Positions 22,057-31,261 of a stretch of DNA of 44,831 bases are shown piece after piece. The stretch is from Coriobacteriia bacterium (GTDB lineage: Bacteria > Actinomycetota > Coriobacteriia > Anaerosomatales > PALSA-660). The translations under genes were made by a program, and so were the position numbers. Under the pieces are notes generated by a model that searched no databases, was not told where the DNA came from, and saw nothing but the letters and a program-made list of their open reading frames with translations. Where the stretch lies: the NCBI GenBank assembly GCA_025361885.1, contig JANYJF010000069.1, forward strand, positions 1 to 44,831, read 5' to 3'. Positions within the stretch are counted from its first letter, which is position 1. The number at the start of each line of letters is the position of its first letter.

Positions 22057-23358
22057 GTGACCAATTCGCTGGAGGACCGTTTCGCTGACGGCACGGCGGT
22101 GCTCGGGGTCGTGGGACTGGGCTATGTCGGCCTTCCCCTCGCGGTCGAGATGGCGAAAGCCGGGCACCGCGTCGTCGGACTCGACGTTTCGGGCGAGAAG
22201 GTCGCTTTGATCAACGCGGGCACGAGCTATATCCCGGACGTCCCGATCGAGGAGCTCGCGAGCCTCGTCACCGCCGGGTTCATCTCCGCGTCAACCGACT
22301 TCGCGCGCGCCTGCGAGTGCGATGCCATCGCGATCTGCGTTCCGACACCGCTCGACGCCATGAAGGAGCCGGACACCTCGTACATGGAGGCGGCCGCGGC
22401 CTCGATCGTGGAGCATCTCCGCCCAGGCACACTCGTCACCCTCGAATCCACGACCTACCCGGGAACCACCGAGGAGGTCATCCAGCCGATCCTCGAGTCG
22501 GGAGGGCTGAAGGTGGGGGAGACGCTGTACCTCGCGTTCTCTCCCGAGCGCGTCGACCCGGGTAACCCGATCTACCAGACGCGCAACACCCCCAAGGTCG
22601 TCGGCGGCGTCACCGCCGAGTGCACGGCCACGGCCGTGGCGATGTACTCGCGCTTCATCGACACGGTCGTGCCGGTGTCGACCACGCGCGCCGCGGAGAT
22701 GACGAAGCTGCTCGAGAACATCTTCAGGTGCGTGAACATCGCTCTCATGAACGAGTTACTCCAGGTGTCGGAGCGCATGGGGATCAACATCTGGGAGGTC
22801 GTCGAGGCCGCGAAGACGAAGCCCTTCGGGTTCATGCCGTTCTACCCGGGTCCCGGCCTGGGCGGGCACTGCATCCCGATCGATCCGTTCTACCTGTCGT
22901 GGAAGGCGCGGCAGTACGACCTGCACACCGAGTTCATCGAGCTCGCGGGCAAGACCAACGAGGCGATGCCGTACTACGTCGTGAGCCGCCTGATGGATGC
23001 GCTCAACACGAAGCGCAAGTCGCTCGCCGGCGCGCGGGTCCTCGTGCTCGGCGTCGCCTACAAAGGAGACATCGACGACACCCGGGAGTCTCCGGCGATC
23101 AAGATCATCGAGCTGCTGCTCGACAAGGAAGCGGACGTCGTCTACCACGACCCATACGTGCCACGGTTCCCGGTGAGCGACACGGTGCTCGCGAGCATCG
23201 ATCTCACCGACGAGGCGCTTGCCGGAGCCGACGTCGTCCTGATCCTGACGGACCACTCCAACGTGGATTACGCGGCCGTGGCGGAGCATGCGGACCTCGT
23301 CCTCGACACACGCAATGCACTCAAGGGGCATCCCAGCGACAAGGTGGTGCTCTTGTGA
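22057..23358 (+). CDS. wbpA: UDP-N-acetylglucosamine 6-dehydrogenase (WbpA-like)
   Basis: 433 aa, UDP-glucose/GDP-mannose dehydrogenase family. It oxidises C6 of a UDP-HexNAc to the uronic acid with two NAD+. The Rossmann motif GLGYVGLPLA is near residue 18; catalytic Cys272 lies in GPGLGGHCIPIDPFYLSW. The length and C-terminal UDP-binding domain are complete. GTG start with GAGGAGG 7 bases upstream. WecC (UDP-ManNAc dehydrogenase) is the alternative. The four genes that follow are exactly the WbpB/D/E/I set, which makes UDP-GlcNAc the likely substrate. The next gene overlaps by 4 bases. Confidence 0.88.
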   Translation: MTNSLEDRFADGTAVLGVVGLGYVGLPLAVEMAKAGHRVVGLDVSGEKVALINAGTSYIPDVPIEELASLVTAGFISASTDFARACECDAIAICVPTPLDAMKEPDTSYMEAAAASIVEHLRPGTLVTLESTTYPGTTEEVIQPILESGGLKVGETLYLAFSPERVDPGNPIYQTRNTPKVVGGVTAECTATAVAMYSRFIDTVVPVSTTRAAEMTKLLENIFRCVNIALMNELLQVSERMGINIWEVVEAAKTKPFGFMPFYPGPGLGGHCIPIDPFYLSWKARQYDLHTEFIELAGKTNEAMPYYVVSRLMDALNTKRKSLAGARVLVLGVAYKGDIDDTRESPAIKIIELLLDKEADVVYHDPYVPRFPVSDTVLASIDLTDEALAGADVVLILTDHSNVDYAAVAEHADLVLDTRNALKGHPSDKVVLL

Positions 23359-24380
23359 CGGTCAAGCCCGTCAGAGTCGGAGTCGTCGGGTTCGGTTACT
23401 GGGGCCCCAACCTGGTTCGCAACCTCGACAAGCTCGGCGACGCGGAACTCGTGGCGGCGTGCGACATGTCGGAGGTCAACCTCGCCAAGCTGTCCGCACT
23501 GTACCCGGGCGTCGCGACCACCACCGACCTCGACGAGCTGCTGTCCGGTCACGCTCTCGACGCCGTGGTCGTGGCGACATCCGCGCCCTCGCACTTCGCC
23601 ATCGCGAAGAAGGTCATCGAGGCGGGGATGCACTGCTTCGTCGAGAAGCCGCTGACTTTGCGGTCCGCCGACGCAGAGGAACTCGTGCGGCTCGCCGACG
23701 AGCGCGGCGTCGTGCTCATGGTCGGTCACCTGATGGAATACCACTCGGCCATCAACTGGATCCGCGACTACATCGCCTCCGGCGAACTCGGCGACGTCCT
23801 GTACCTGTATGCGCAGCGTCTCAACCTGGGCAAGGTGCGCACCGAGGAGAACGCGTTCTGGTCGCTCGCTCCGCACGATGTCTCCATCGTGCTCTATCTG
23901 ATAGGCGAGACGCCGGACCGCGTGTCGGCCAACGGCGTCGCCGTGCTGCACGGCGGAGTGCACGACACGGTCTTCGCCAACCTGCACTTCCCGAGTGGGA
24001 AGATGGCCAACATCCACGTGAGTTGGCTCGACCCGCACAAGGTACGCAGGTTCACGATCGTCGGGACGCGCAAGATGCTCGTCTTCGACGACATGGAAGC
24101 GACCGAGAAAATCTGGATCTACGACAAGGGTGTCGAGCCAGCCGAGGCACTCGGCTACGGCGAGGACCTGCGCCTGCGTTTCGGCGATATCACGGTGCCG
24201 TTCATCCCGATGCTCGAGCCCCTCGCGCTCGAGGTACAACACTTCCTGGACTGCTGCGCTGACGGATCGACGCCACGTAGCGACGGGCGTGATGGCCTTC
24301 GGGTCGTCCGCGTGCTCGAGGCGGTCGACCAGTCGATGGCGGCGGGCGGCGCGCCCGTGCAAACGATCGTGGAGGTGTAG
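23355..24380 (+). CDS. wbpB: Gfo/Idh/MocA oxidoreductase, probable WbpB (UDP-GlcNAcA 3-dehydrogenase)
   Basis: 341 aa. NAD-binding motif GVVGFGYWGPNLVRN at 8-22, the family motif EKPL near residue 98, and a C-terminal GFO/IDH substrate domain. In the WbpABDEI pathway this enzyme oxidises C3 of UDP-GlcNAcA to the 3-keto sugar. In characterised relatives the NADH is reoxidised with 2-oxoglutarate. The GTG start overlaps the wbpA stop (GTGA). Function is assigned from context; the fold itself covers many sugar oxidoreductases. Confidence 0.78.
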   Translation: MTVKPVRVGVVGFGYWGPNLVRNLDKLGDAELVAACDMSEVNLAKLSALYPGVATTTDLDELLSGHALDAVVVATSAPSHFAIAKKVIEAGMHCFVEKPLTLRSADAEELVRLADERGVVLMVGHLMEYHSAINWIRDYIASGELGDVLYLYAQRLNLGKVRTEENAFWSLAPHDVSIVLYLIGETPDRVSANGVAVLHGGVHDTVFANLHFPSGKMANIHVSWLDPHKVRRFTIVGTRKMLVFDDMEATEKIWIYDKGVEPAEALGYGEDLRLRFGDITVPFIPMLEPLALEVQHFLDCCADGSTPRSDGRDGLRVVRVLEAVDQSMAAGGAPVQTIVEV

Positions 24381-24384
24381 GACG

Positions 24385-25185
24385 TTGGCATCAGGGATCC
24401 TCGTCCATCCGGGCGCCAAGATAGGCTACAGGTTCGCTCCGGCGCCGTTCTCGGTGATCGACGATGGCGCCGTTCTCGGTGACGACGTCACGGTGGGTTC
24501 GTTCGTGCACATCGGTGTGGGCGCTCACATCGGCGCCGGCACGGTCATCGGCGACAACGTGACGATCTGTGCCGACGCCAAGATCGGCGCCAAGTGCCTC
24601 GTGTCCGACTTCGCGGTGATCGGCCGCAGGCCCCGACTGGCCCCGACCTCCACCGCCAAGCCCGGCGAGCTCAAGGGTGTGGTGCTGGGCGAGGGGTGCT
24701 CGATCGGCAGCCACACTGTGGTGATGGCGGGCTCGACGTTCGGGGCGGGCTGTGTCGTTGGCGACAACGCGGGAGTCCGCGAGCGCTGCACCATCGGCGA
24801 GAACGTCGTGATCGGCCGCAGCGTGACCGTCGAGAACGACACCGAGATCGGGTCGCGCACCAAGATCCAGTCCGGCGCCTACATCACGGCGTACGTCGTG
24901 ATCGAACAGGACTGCTTCATCGCCCCGATGGTCGTGACGACCAACGACAACTACATGGGCCGCACGGCCGAGCGCTTCAAGCACCTCAAGGGATGCACCA
25001 TCCGCCGAGGCGCGCGCGTGGGCGGTGGCTCGCACATCCTGCCGGGCATCGAGATAGGCGCCGACGCATTCGTGGCGACCGGCTCCGTGGTCACCCGCGA
25101 CGTTCCCGCAGGCAAGCTCGTGATGGGCGTCCCGGCCAAAGTGGTCCGCGACGTCCTGCCCGAGCAGCTGCTCGACAACCAATAG
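24385..25185 (+). CDS. wbpD: Left-handed beta-helix N-acetyltransferase, probable WbpD
   Basis: 266 aa composed largely of hexapeptide repeats (runs such as IGAGTVIGDNVTICADAKIG), ending with the CoA-binding edge seen in sugar O/N-acetyltransferases (GIEIGADAFVATGSVVTRD, then VMGVPAKVVRD). It is predicted to acetylate the 3-amino group made by WbpE. The start is TTG 24385: GGAGGTG lies 7 bases before it and no other start fits the gap after wbpB. It is longer than Pseudomonas WbpD (about 190 aa), with extra repeat coils and a small non-repeat insert around residues 82-95. Confidence 0.75.
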   Translation: MASGILVHPGAKIGYRFAPAPFSVIDDGAVLGDDVTVGSFVHIGVGAHIGAGTVIGDNVTICADAKIGAKCLVSDFAVIGRRPRLAPTSTAKPGELKGVVLGEGCSIGSHTVVMAGSTFGAGCVVGDNAGVRERCTIGENVVIGRSVTVENDTEIGSRTKIQSGAYITAYVVIEQDCFIAPMVVTTNDNYMGRTAERFKHLKGCTIRRGARVGGGSHILPGIEIGADAFVATGSVVTRDVPAGKLVMGVPAKVVRDVLPEQLLDNQ

Positions 25186-25234
25186 TCACCAGGCCGGCGA
25201 CCGTGGCCGCGACACATATGCTAAGGAGACCGAC

Positions 25235-26341
25235 ATGGGCATCCCCCTGCTGGACCTGCAAGCACAATACCTCTCGCTGAAGCCTGAGCTCGACGCCGCC
25301 GTTCTCGGGACCATGGCTTCCGCCGGCTTCATCGGAGGGCCGAAGGTCAAGGAGATCGAAGCGTCCATCGCGGCGTACTGCGGCACCAAGCACGCCGTGG
25401 CGTGCGGCAACGGGACCGACGCGCTGTTCCTGATCCTGGCCGCCATGGGCATCGGGAAGGGCGACGAGGTCATCACCACGCCCTTCACCTTCTTCGCGAC
25501 CGCCGAGGCCATCGCCCACGTGGGCGCCATCCCCGTGTTCGTGGACATCGAGCCAGGCACATACAACATCGACGTGACGAAGATCGAGGGAGCGATCACT
25601 CCTCGCACGAAGGCGATCATGCCGGTGCACATCTTCGGGCAGGTCGTCGACATGGACGCGATCAACGAGATCGCAGCGCGGCACGATATCGAGGTCATCG
25701 AGGATGCATGCCAGGCGATTGGCGCAACCTACAAGGGCAGGCGCGCCGGCTCCCTCGCCAAGGCCGCGGCATTCAGCTTCTTCCCGAGCAAGAACCTCGG
25801 CTGCGCGGGCGACGGCGGCATGGTCACCACCGATGACGACGCCATCGCTGCGACTGTCCGCAAGCTCGCCAACCACGGCTCGTCGAGGAAGTACTTCCAC
25901 GACGCGATGGGCGTGAACAGCCGGCTCGATGCCATCCAGGCGGCGATCCTGCTCGTGAAGCTTCCGCATCTCGACGAGTGGAACGCGCAGCGCCGCGCCG
26001 GCGCCGCCGTGTACGACGAGCTGCTGGGCGGCACCGGCCTCGAGCTGCCCGTGGCGCGCAGCTACGGTGAGTGCGTCTACCACCTCTACATCGTCAAGAC
26101 GCCGAAGGCCGCCGCGGTCATGGACGCGATGAAGGCCGAGGGCATCGGCACCGCGCTGTACTACCCGCTCGCGTTGCACGAGCAGGAGGTCTTCGCATCT
26201 CGCGAAGACATCCCCAAGCGTGCGCTGCCCGTCGCGGAGTCGTGTGACGCCTCGACGTTCGCGCTGCCGTGCTTCCCCGGGATCACCCGGCAGCAGCAGG
26301 AGACGGTCGTCCGCGTGGTCAAGGAGGCGCTGGCCCGCTAG
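25235..26341 (+). CDS. wbpE: DegT/DnrJ/EryC1 aminotransferase, probable WbpE
   Basis: 368 aa PLP-dependent sugar aminotransferase. Opens MGIPLLDLQAQY; the PLP lysine is K186 in FFPSKNLGCAGDGG; the DACQ segment (EVIEDACQAIGA) binds the pyridine ring. In the proposed pathway it uses glutamate to aminate C3 of the 3-keto sugar, yielding the 2-oxoglutarate needed by WbpB. AAGGAG lies 7 bases before the ATG. The 49-base gap from wbpD shows no terminator. Confidence 0.85.
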   Translation: MGIPLLDLQAQYLSLKPELDAAVLGTMASAGFIGGPKVKEIEASIAAYCGTKHAVACGNGTDALFLILAAMGIGKGDEVITTPFTFFATAEAIAHVGAIPVFVDIEPGTYNIDVTKIEGAITPRTKAIMPVHIFGQVVDMDAINEIAARHDIEVIEDACQAIGATYKGRRAGSLAKAAAFSFFPSKNLGCAGDGGMVTTDDDAIAATVRKLANHGSSRKYFHDAMGVNSRLDAIQAAILLVKLPHLDEWNAQRRAGAAVYDELLGGTGLELPVARSYGECVYHLYIVKTPKAAAVMDAMKAEGIGTALYYPLALHEQEVFASREDIPKRALPVAESCDASTFALPCFPGITRQQQETVVRVVKEALAR

Positions 26342-26351
26342 CGGGTCGCCC

Positions 26352-27449
26352 ATGAAGGTACTCTCGATAGTCGGGGCGCGTCCCCAGTTCATCAAGGCGG
26401 CGTCCCTGTCCCGCGCCATCCGCGAGCGCCATACCGAGGTACTGGTCCACACCGGCCAGCACTACGACCGCGCCATGTCGGACGTGTTCTTCGAGGAGTT
26501 CGGCATCCCCGCACCCGATGTGAACCTCGGCATCGGGAGCGGATCCCACGGGTGGCAGACCGCGGAGATGCTCGGTCCTATCGAGGACGTCATCCAAGCC
26601 GAGAAGCCCGACTGGGTCCTTGTGTACGGAGACACGAACACCACGCTCGCCGGAGCGCTCGCCGCAGCCAAGCTCGGCGTGCCGGTCGCGCATGTGGAAG
26701 CCGGGCTACGCTCGTTCAACCGCACGATGCCCGAGGAGATCAACCGCGTGGTGGTCGATCACCTCTCGAGCCTGCTGTTCTGCCCGACGAGCACCGCCGT
26801 CGCGAACCTGGCGGCAGAGGGGATCACCTGCGGAGTCGAGCTCGTCGGAGATGTCATGCTCGACACGGCACGCTTCTTCGCTGAGGCCCACAGCCCGGAA
26901 GGCGACATGGGACGCGGCGTCCTCTCCGAGTTCGGTGTCGAGCCCGGCGATTACTTCCTGGCAACGGTGCACCGTGCCGGCAACAGCGACGATCCCGCCA
27001 AGCTCTCGGCGATCGTGCGGGCGTTCGGGAGCGCGGGCAAGCCGGTCGTGTGGGCCGTGCATCCCCGCACCGCGCGCAACCTGGCGGCCTTCGGGCTCGA
27101 GGAGCTGGTGCGCGAGCAGGGAGCCGCGATCATCGCGGTCGACCCCGTCTCGTACGGAACGACTGTGGCTCTGCTCCGCGACGCGGCCGCGCTGCTGACG
27201 GACTCGGGTGGCATGCAGAAGGAGGCCTACTTCCTGAGCGTGCCGTGCGTGACGCTGCGCGACGAGACCGAGTGGGTGGAGACCGTCGAGCTGGGATGGA
27301 ACGTGCTCACCGGCGCCGACACCGCTCGGATCGTGGCCGCCGCGGCCGCGCCCCCGCGCGGCGCGACCCACCCGGACGTGTACGGCGACGGCCACGCGGC
27401 CGCCAAGATCGTCGCCTCCCTCGAGTCTCACGCCGGGGCCCGCCCGTGA
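26352..27449 (+). CDS. wbpI: Non-hydrolysing UDP-sugar 2-epimerase, probable WbpI
   Basis: 365 aa, GT-B-like epimerase fold. The N-terminal signature is GARPQFIKAA, as in WbpI-type UDP-GlcNAc3NAcA 2-epimerases, and not GTRPEAIKMAP of WecB/MnaA. Other family blocks: VHTGQHYD, VYGDTNTTLAGALAA, HVEAGLRS, EEINRVVVDH and TDSGGMQKEA. It would convert UDP-GlcNAc3NAcA into UDP-ManNAc3NAcA and complete the pathway. Start ATG 26352, 10 bases after the aminotransferase stop. A plain UDP-GlcNAc 2-epimerase role is the alternative. Confidence 0.82.
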   Translation: MKVLSIVGARPQFIKAASLSRAIRERHTEVLVHTGQHYDRAMSDVFFEEFGIPAPDVNLGIGSGSHGWQTAEMLGPIEDVIQAEKPDWVLVYGDTNTTLAGALAAAKLGVPVAHVEAGLRSFNRTMPEEINRVVVDHLSSLLFCPTSTAVANLAAEGITCGVELVGDVMLDTARFFAEAHSPEGDMGRGVLSEFGVEPGDYFLATVHRAGNSDDPAKLSAIVRAFGSAGKPVVWAVHPRTARNLAAFGLEELVREQGAAIIAVDPVSYGTTVALLRDAAALLTDSGGMQKEAYFLSVPCVTLRDETEWVETVELGWNVLTGADTARIVAAAAAPPRGATHPDVYGDGHAAAKIVASLESHAGARP

Positions 27450-28480
27450 GGGGCGCCGACGCTCGCAGGCCACGCCTGTGGATCGACATGACGAACTCGC
27501 CGCACGTGCTCGTCCTTCGCCCGATCATCGAGGAGTTCCGGCGGCGCGGATGGGACGTGGACGTGACGGCCCGCGAGTTCGCGCAGACGCTCCCGCTGCT
27601 GGAGCGCTTTGGCATCCCGTACACGCTCATCGGTCACCACCGGGGCCGCAGGATGCTCGCGAAAGCATGGGGACTCGTCGCCCGCTCGGCCGCGATGGTG
27701 CGGTTCGGGGCGGGACGCGGATACGACCTGGCGATGTCCCACGCGAGCAACGACCTCCCGGTGGCATCCGCGTTGCTCCACATCCCCCACGTGACCATGT
27801 TCGACTACGAGTTCGCCACCCTGTCGCACTCGATCAACGTGCGGTTCTCGAAGCGGGCGCTCGTGCCGGACGCGATCACAGTCGACGCACTCAGGCGCTT
27901 CGGCGGCAACGAGACCAAGGTGCTGCGCTACCCGGGCTTGAAAGAGGAGTACTATCTCGCCGACTTCGAGCCGGACCCGGCGGTGCTCGAGGAGTTGGAG
28001 TTGGACCAGGAAAAGGTGATCGTCGTTCTGCGGACGCCGCCGAGCATGGCCGCGTATCACCGGATGGAGAACCCGATCTTCGACGACGTGCTCGGCGTCA
28101 TCGCCCGACGGGACGACGTGCAGGCCGTCGTGCTCGTGAGGACCGAGGACCAGCGCGCGGGTATCGAGGGTTTCGGTTCGGCAAACATCATCGTTCCGCG
28201 GGATGTGGTCGACGCGCAGAGCCTTGTATACTATGCCGATGTCGTCGTGAGCGGCGGCGGCACCCTGAATCGGGAGGCGGTCGCGCTCGGGACACCCGCG
28301 TGGACGGTGTTCCAAGGCGTGATGGGCGCGGTGGACACACAGCTCATGGCCGAGGGCCGGCTCGGCCGACTCGAGTCAGCCGATCAGCTGCGACTCATCA
28401 AGAAGGCCCGGGTCGGCGCCGTGGTGCGCAGAGACGTCGGGGTGCTCGTGGACATGATATCGACGGCCCGAAGGGCCTGA
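27446..28480 (+). CDS. DUF354 protein, predicted GT-B glycosyltransferase
   Basis: 344 aa. The DUF354 signature LWIDMTNSPHVLVLRPII opens the protein; the C-terminal half has VVSGGGTLNREAVALGTPAW, resembling the UDP-sugar-binding half of GT-B enzymes such as MurG and the epimerases. DUF354 genes recur beside uronic-acid amino-sugar genes, and a role in transferring or processing that sugar is often proposed but not proven. GTG start overlapping wbpI by 4 bases (GTGA). No membrane segment is seen. Confidence 0.8.
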   Translation: MRGADARRPRLWIDMTNSPHVLVLRPIIEEFRRRGWDVDVTAREFAQTLPLLERFGIPYTLIGHHRGRRMLAKAWGLVARSAAMVRFGAGRGYDLAMSHASNDLPVASALLHIPHVTMFDYEFATLSHSINVRFSKRALVPDAITVDALRRFGGNETKVLRYPGLKEEYYLADFEPDPAVLEELELDQEKVIVVLRTPPSMAAYHRMENPIFDDVLGVIARRDDVQAVVLVRTEDQRAGIEGFGSANIIVPRDVVDAQSLVYYADVVVSGGGTLNREAVALGTPAWTVFQGVMGAVDTQLMAEGRLGRLESADQLRLIKKARVGAVVRRDVGVLVDMISTARRA

Positions 28481-28507
28481 CGAAGGCTACAGGACGGGAC
28501 TCCGCGG

Positions 28508-30025
28508 ATGACGCGTCACACGGACGAAGACAACGGATCGTACGAACCCGGTCGCATCAAGCGCTCACAGCGCTCCGAGCGGCCTGTTCGCTCGCGCCCC
28601 GTCAACGCCGCCCCGCAAGGCCGCCGCGTCCGTTCCGCGCCCGCGGCGGTGGAGTCGCCGGCCCAGGCCGCCCGCAGGCGCAAGCAGTCCGGCCGGTTCG
28701 CGGACCCGCGCAAGCGCAGGATGCGCCGCCGTAGGATCACATCGATCGTCCTGGCCGCCCTCCTGCTCCTTGTCGTGGGCGGTGGCGTAGCGGCCTACGC
28801 GTTCATCCGCAGCACCGGCGACGCGATCCGGCCTCCGCAGACACAGATCGACCAGATCGCGAAGGTCATGGACAAGCCGAAGGCGCCCGGCCAGCCATTC
28901 TACATGGTCATCATGGGTGAGGACACGCGCCCCGGCGAGATCCAAGCGCGCTCCGACACGCTCATGGTCGCCCATGTGGACCCGCTGACGAAGAAGATCG
29001 CGATGATGTCCATCCCGCGTGACTCGCGCGTGACCATCCCCGGCCGCGGCCTCGACAAGATCAACTCCGCGGCACAGATCGGCGGCCCGGTGCTCACGAT
29101 CAAGACGGTCAAACTCCTCACGGGCCTGCCCATCACGCACTACGTGGTCGTCGACTTCAACGGGTTCAAGAGCATCGTCGACGCCATGGGCGGGGTCGTG
29201 CTCGACGTCCCGTTCCGCATCAACGACGCGCAGGCCGCCAACCACATCCGGAGCGCGCAGGTCATCGAGAAGGGCGTCCAGCGCCTCGACGGCGCCCACG
29301 CGCTGACGTTCGTGCGAGCGCGGCACCAGTTCCCGAGCCAGGACATCCAGCGCATCGCGAACCAGCAGTACTTCCTCAAAGAGATGGTCAAGCAGGCCAA
29401 GACACAGGCGACCAACCCGTTCAAGACCTTCGCTATCGTCAATGCGTTCGCGCGCGCGGTCAAGACAGACATGACGGTGCAGGACCTTGCCGGCTTGGCC
29501 GTCGACTTCAAGGGCATGGCCGAGAGCGATATGCAGACGGTCACGATGCCCGGGCCTGACAAGACCATCAACGGCATCTCCTACATCATCCCGGACCTCA
29601 CGGCGATGAAGGAGATCGTGCGCAAGATGGAGGCGGGCCTCCCGATCGATCCGAAGGCCAGCACCACAGCCGCGTCGACCGCAGCCGCGACCACCGTCGC
29701 TCCGGCCACGGTCCAGGTAGCGGTGCGCAACGGAGCGGGCGTCTCCGGCCTTAGCAAGGGGGCCGCGGACCTGCTGCTCAAGGCTGGCTTCAAGATCCCT
29801 GAGACGGGCAACATGAGCCAGTTCGTCTATCCCAAGACCATCGTCGTGTACAAGACCGACGCGAACAAGGCAAAGGCCGTCGCGGTCGCTCAGGCGCTCG
29901 GTCAGGGAGACTTGGTCGTCTCTCGCGGCATGTACTCATTCGTCACCGACGTGCTCGTCGTGGTGGGCAAGGACTGGGACGCGAAGAAGGCGCCCGGCGC
30001 GGCAGCCTCCACGCGCCGCCCGTAG
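28508..30025 (+). CDS. LytR-CpsA-Psr family cell-wall glycopolymer transferase
   Basis: 505 aa. A basic cytoplasmic N-terminus (about 1-76), one membrane helix at 77-100, an extracellular LCP domain (about 130-290: SDTLMVAHVD, SIPRDSRV, GLDKINSAA, GGVVLDVP, LDGAHALTFVRAR, QDIQRIANQQ), an Ala/Thr linker (about 378-400) and a LytR_C domain (VQVAVRNGAGVSGLSKGAADLLLKAGF). LCP enzymes move undecaprenyl-linked polymers onto peptidoglycan MurNAc. Its place after the ManNAc3NAcA genes suggests it attaches the polymer containing that sugar. The unusually long arginine-rich N-terminus might contact cytoplasmic partners or lipid head groups. Confidence 0.93.
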   Translation: MTRHTDEDNGSYEPGRIKRSQRSERPVRSRPVNAAPQGRRVRSAPAAVESPAQAARRRKQSGRFADPRKRRMRRRRITSIVLAALLLLVVGGGVAAYAFIRSTGDAIRPPQTQIDQIAKVMDKPKAPGQPFYMVIMGEDTRPGEIQARSDTLMVAHVDPLTKKIAMMSIPRDSRVTIPGRGLDKINSAAQIGGPVLTIKTVKLLTGLPITHYVVVDFNGFKSIVDAMGGVVLDVPFRINDAQAANHIRSAQVIEKGVQRLDGAHALTFVRARHQFPSQDIQRIANQQYFLKEMVKQAKTQATNPFKTFAIVNAFARAVKTDMTVQDLAGLAVDFKGMAESDMQTVTMPGPDKTINGISYIIPDLTAMKEIVRKMEAGLPIDPKASTTAASTAAATTVAPATVQVAVRNGAGVSGLSKGAADLLLKAGFKIPETGNMSQFVYPKTIVVYKTDANKAKAVAVAQALGQGDLVVSRGMYSFVTDVLVVVGKDWDAKKAPGAAASTRRP

Positions 30026-30145
30026 ACGCTCCAGCCGCCTGCCGGGGAGCGGTGCACGAAGCCGCGTTTGCGCGATACTGGAGCCGCGCGATCAGTTCGA
30101 TCAAGCGCAGCGACCGCTGGAGCCACGCCACATCGGGAGGGTCGA

Positions 30146-31261
30146 GTGACCGATCGTCGAGAGCCGCCCGCGCTGCTCCTACTGTCGAACATGTATCCCG
30201 GCCCGACCGACCTTGTCTTCGGCAGCTTCGTGGCCAAGCAGGTCGCTGCCCTGCGGGCGGGCGGCGTGACCGTACGCGTCGTCGCATCGCCGCGGGGGAG
30301 GGCGGGCGCCCTGTGTCTTCTCGCCCGATACACCAGCCTTGCTGCGAGGACCAAGATCGCGGCACTCTTCCATCGCGACTTCGATGTCATCGTGGCCCAC
30401 TTCCTGTATCCCACCGCCTGGCTCGCCCGGATCGCGTCGATGCTGTCCGGGCGTCCGTACGTCGTGGTGGCGCATGGTCTCGATGTCGCGTCGGTACAGA
30501 GGCGTGGTCTTCTCGCGAGGATGTCGCTCGCCGCCACGCGTCGTGCGTCTCTCGTCGTCGTGGTCTCCCGGGCGCTCGAGACGCACGTCCGCTCGGAGCT
30601 CGATCTGCCGGAATCGGTGCCGACCGTGGTGATCAACATGGGTGTGGACCGGGTCGTATTCAACCCAGCGGCGGATGACGGCGCCCGCTCGTCACTCGGT
30701 TGGGCCGACGGCGAGAGAGTCGCGCTGTTCGCCGGCAACCTGATCGAGCGCAAGGGCGTCGACGTGCTGGTGGACGCTTTCGCCCGGCTTCGCGCCGAGG
30801 GAACCTGTGACCGGCTGGTGATCGCTGGTGCCGGTCCGCAGCGCGATCCGCTCGGAGAGCGGGCGAGCGTACTGGGCGTGTCGCAGGCTGTGGAGTTCGA
30901 GGGACCGGTCGAGGCGGGCAGACTCGCGCACCTGATGGCCGCGGTCGACGTGTTCGTGCTCCCGAGCCGCGCCGAGCCGCTCGGTGTGGTGCTGCTCGAA
31001 GCGATGGCGTGCGGGACCCCTGTGGTGGCGAGTCGCGTGGGGGGCATCCCCGAGATCGTCGGGGACAGATGCGGCGTGCTCGTCGAGCCGGACGACGCGG
31101 AAGCGCTGGCCGCCGGCATCGCGACGGTGCTGTCCCGTGGGAAGGAACAGTACTCGGACGCGTGCCTGGAGGCCGCGGCCGCCAACGACCTGAACGCCAA
31201 CGCCGCGCGCCTGATCAAGGCGATATCAGAAGCAACAAGGGAACATGAGGTGATCCGATGA
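30146..31261 (+). CDS. Glycosyltransferase family 4 protein
   Basis: 371 aa GT-B enzyme. The N-terminal acceptor domain begins PALLLLSNMYPGPTDLVFGSF. The C-terminal Glycos_transf_1 domain has GNLIERKGVDVLVDAF and the E-x7-E motif in EPLGVVLLEAMACGTPVVAS, so it is a retaining transferase using a nucleotide sugar. Start GTG 30146 with GGGAGGG just upstream; the longer frame is unconserved. The substrate is unknown; position suggests it extends the lipid-linked polymer. Its TGA overlaps the next ATG. Confidence 0.87.
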   Translation: MTDRREPPALLLLSNMYPGPTDLVFGSFVAKQVAALRAGGVTVRVVASPRGRAGALCLLARYTSLAARTKIAALFHRDFDVIVAHFLYPTAWLARIASMLSGRPYVVVAHGLDVASVQRRGLLARMSLAATRRASLVVVVSRALETHVRSELDLPESVPTVVINMGVDRVVFNPAADDGARSSLGWADGERVALFAGNLIERKGVDVLVDAFARLRAEGTCDRLVIAGAGPQRDPLGERASVLGVSQAVEFEGPVEAGRLAHLMAAVDVFVLPSRAEPLGVVLLEAMACGTPVVASRVGGIPEIVGDRCGVLVEPDDAEALAAGIATVLSRGKEQYSDACLEAAAANDLNANAARLIKAISEATREHEVIR

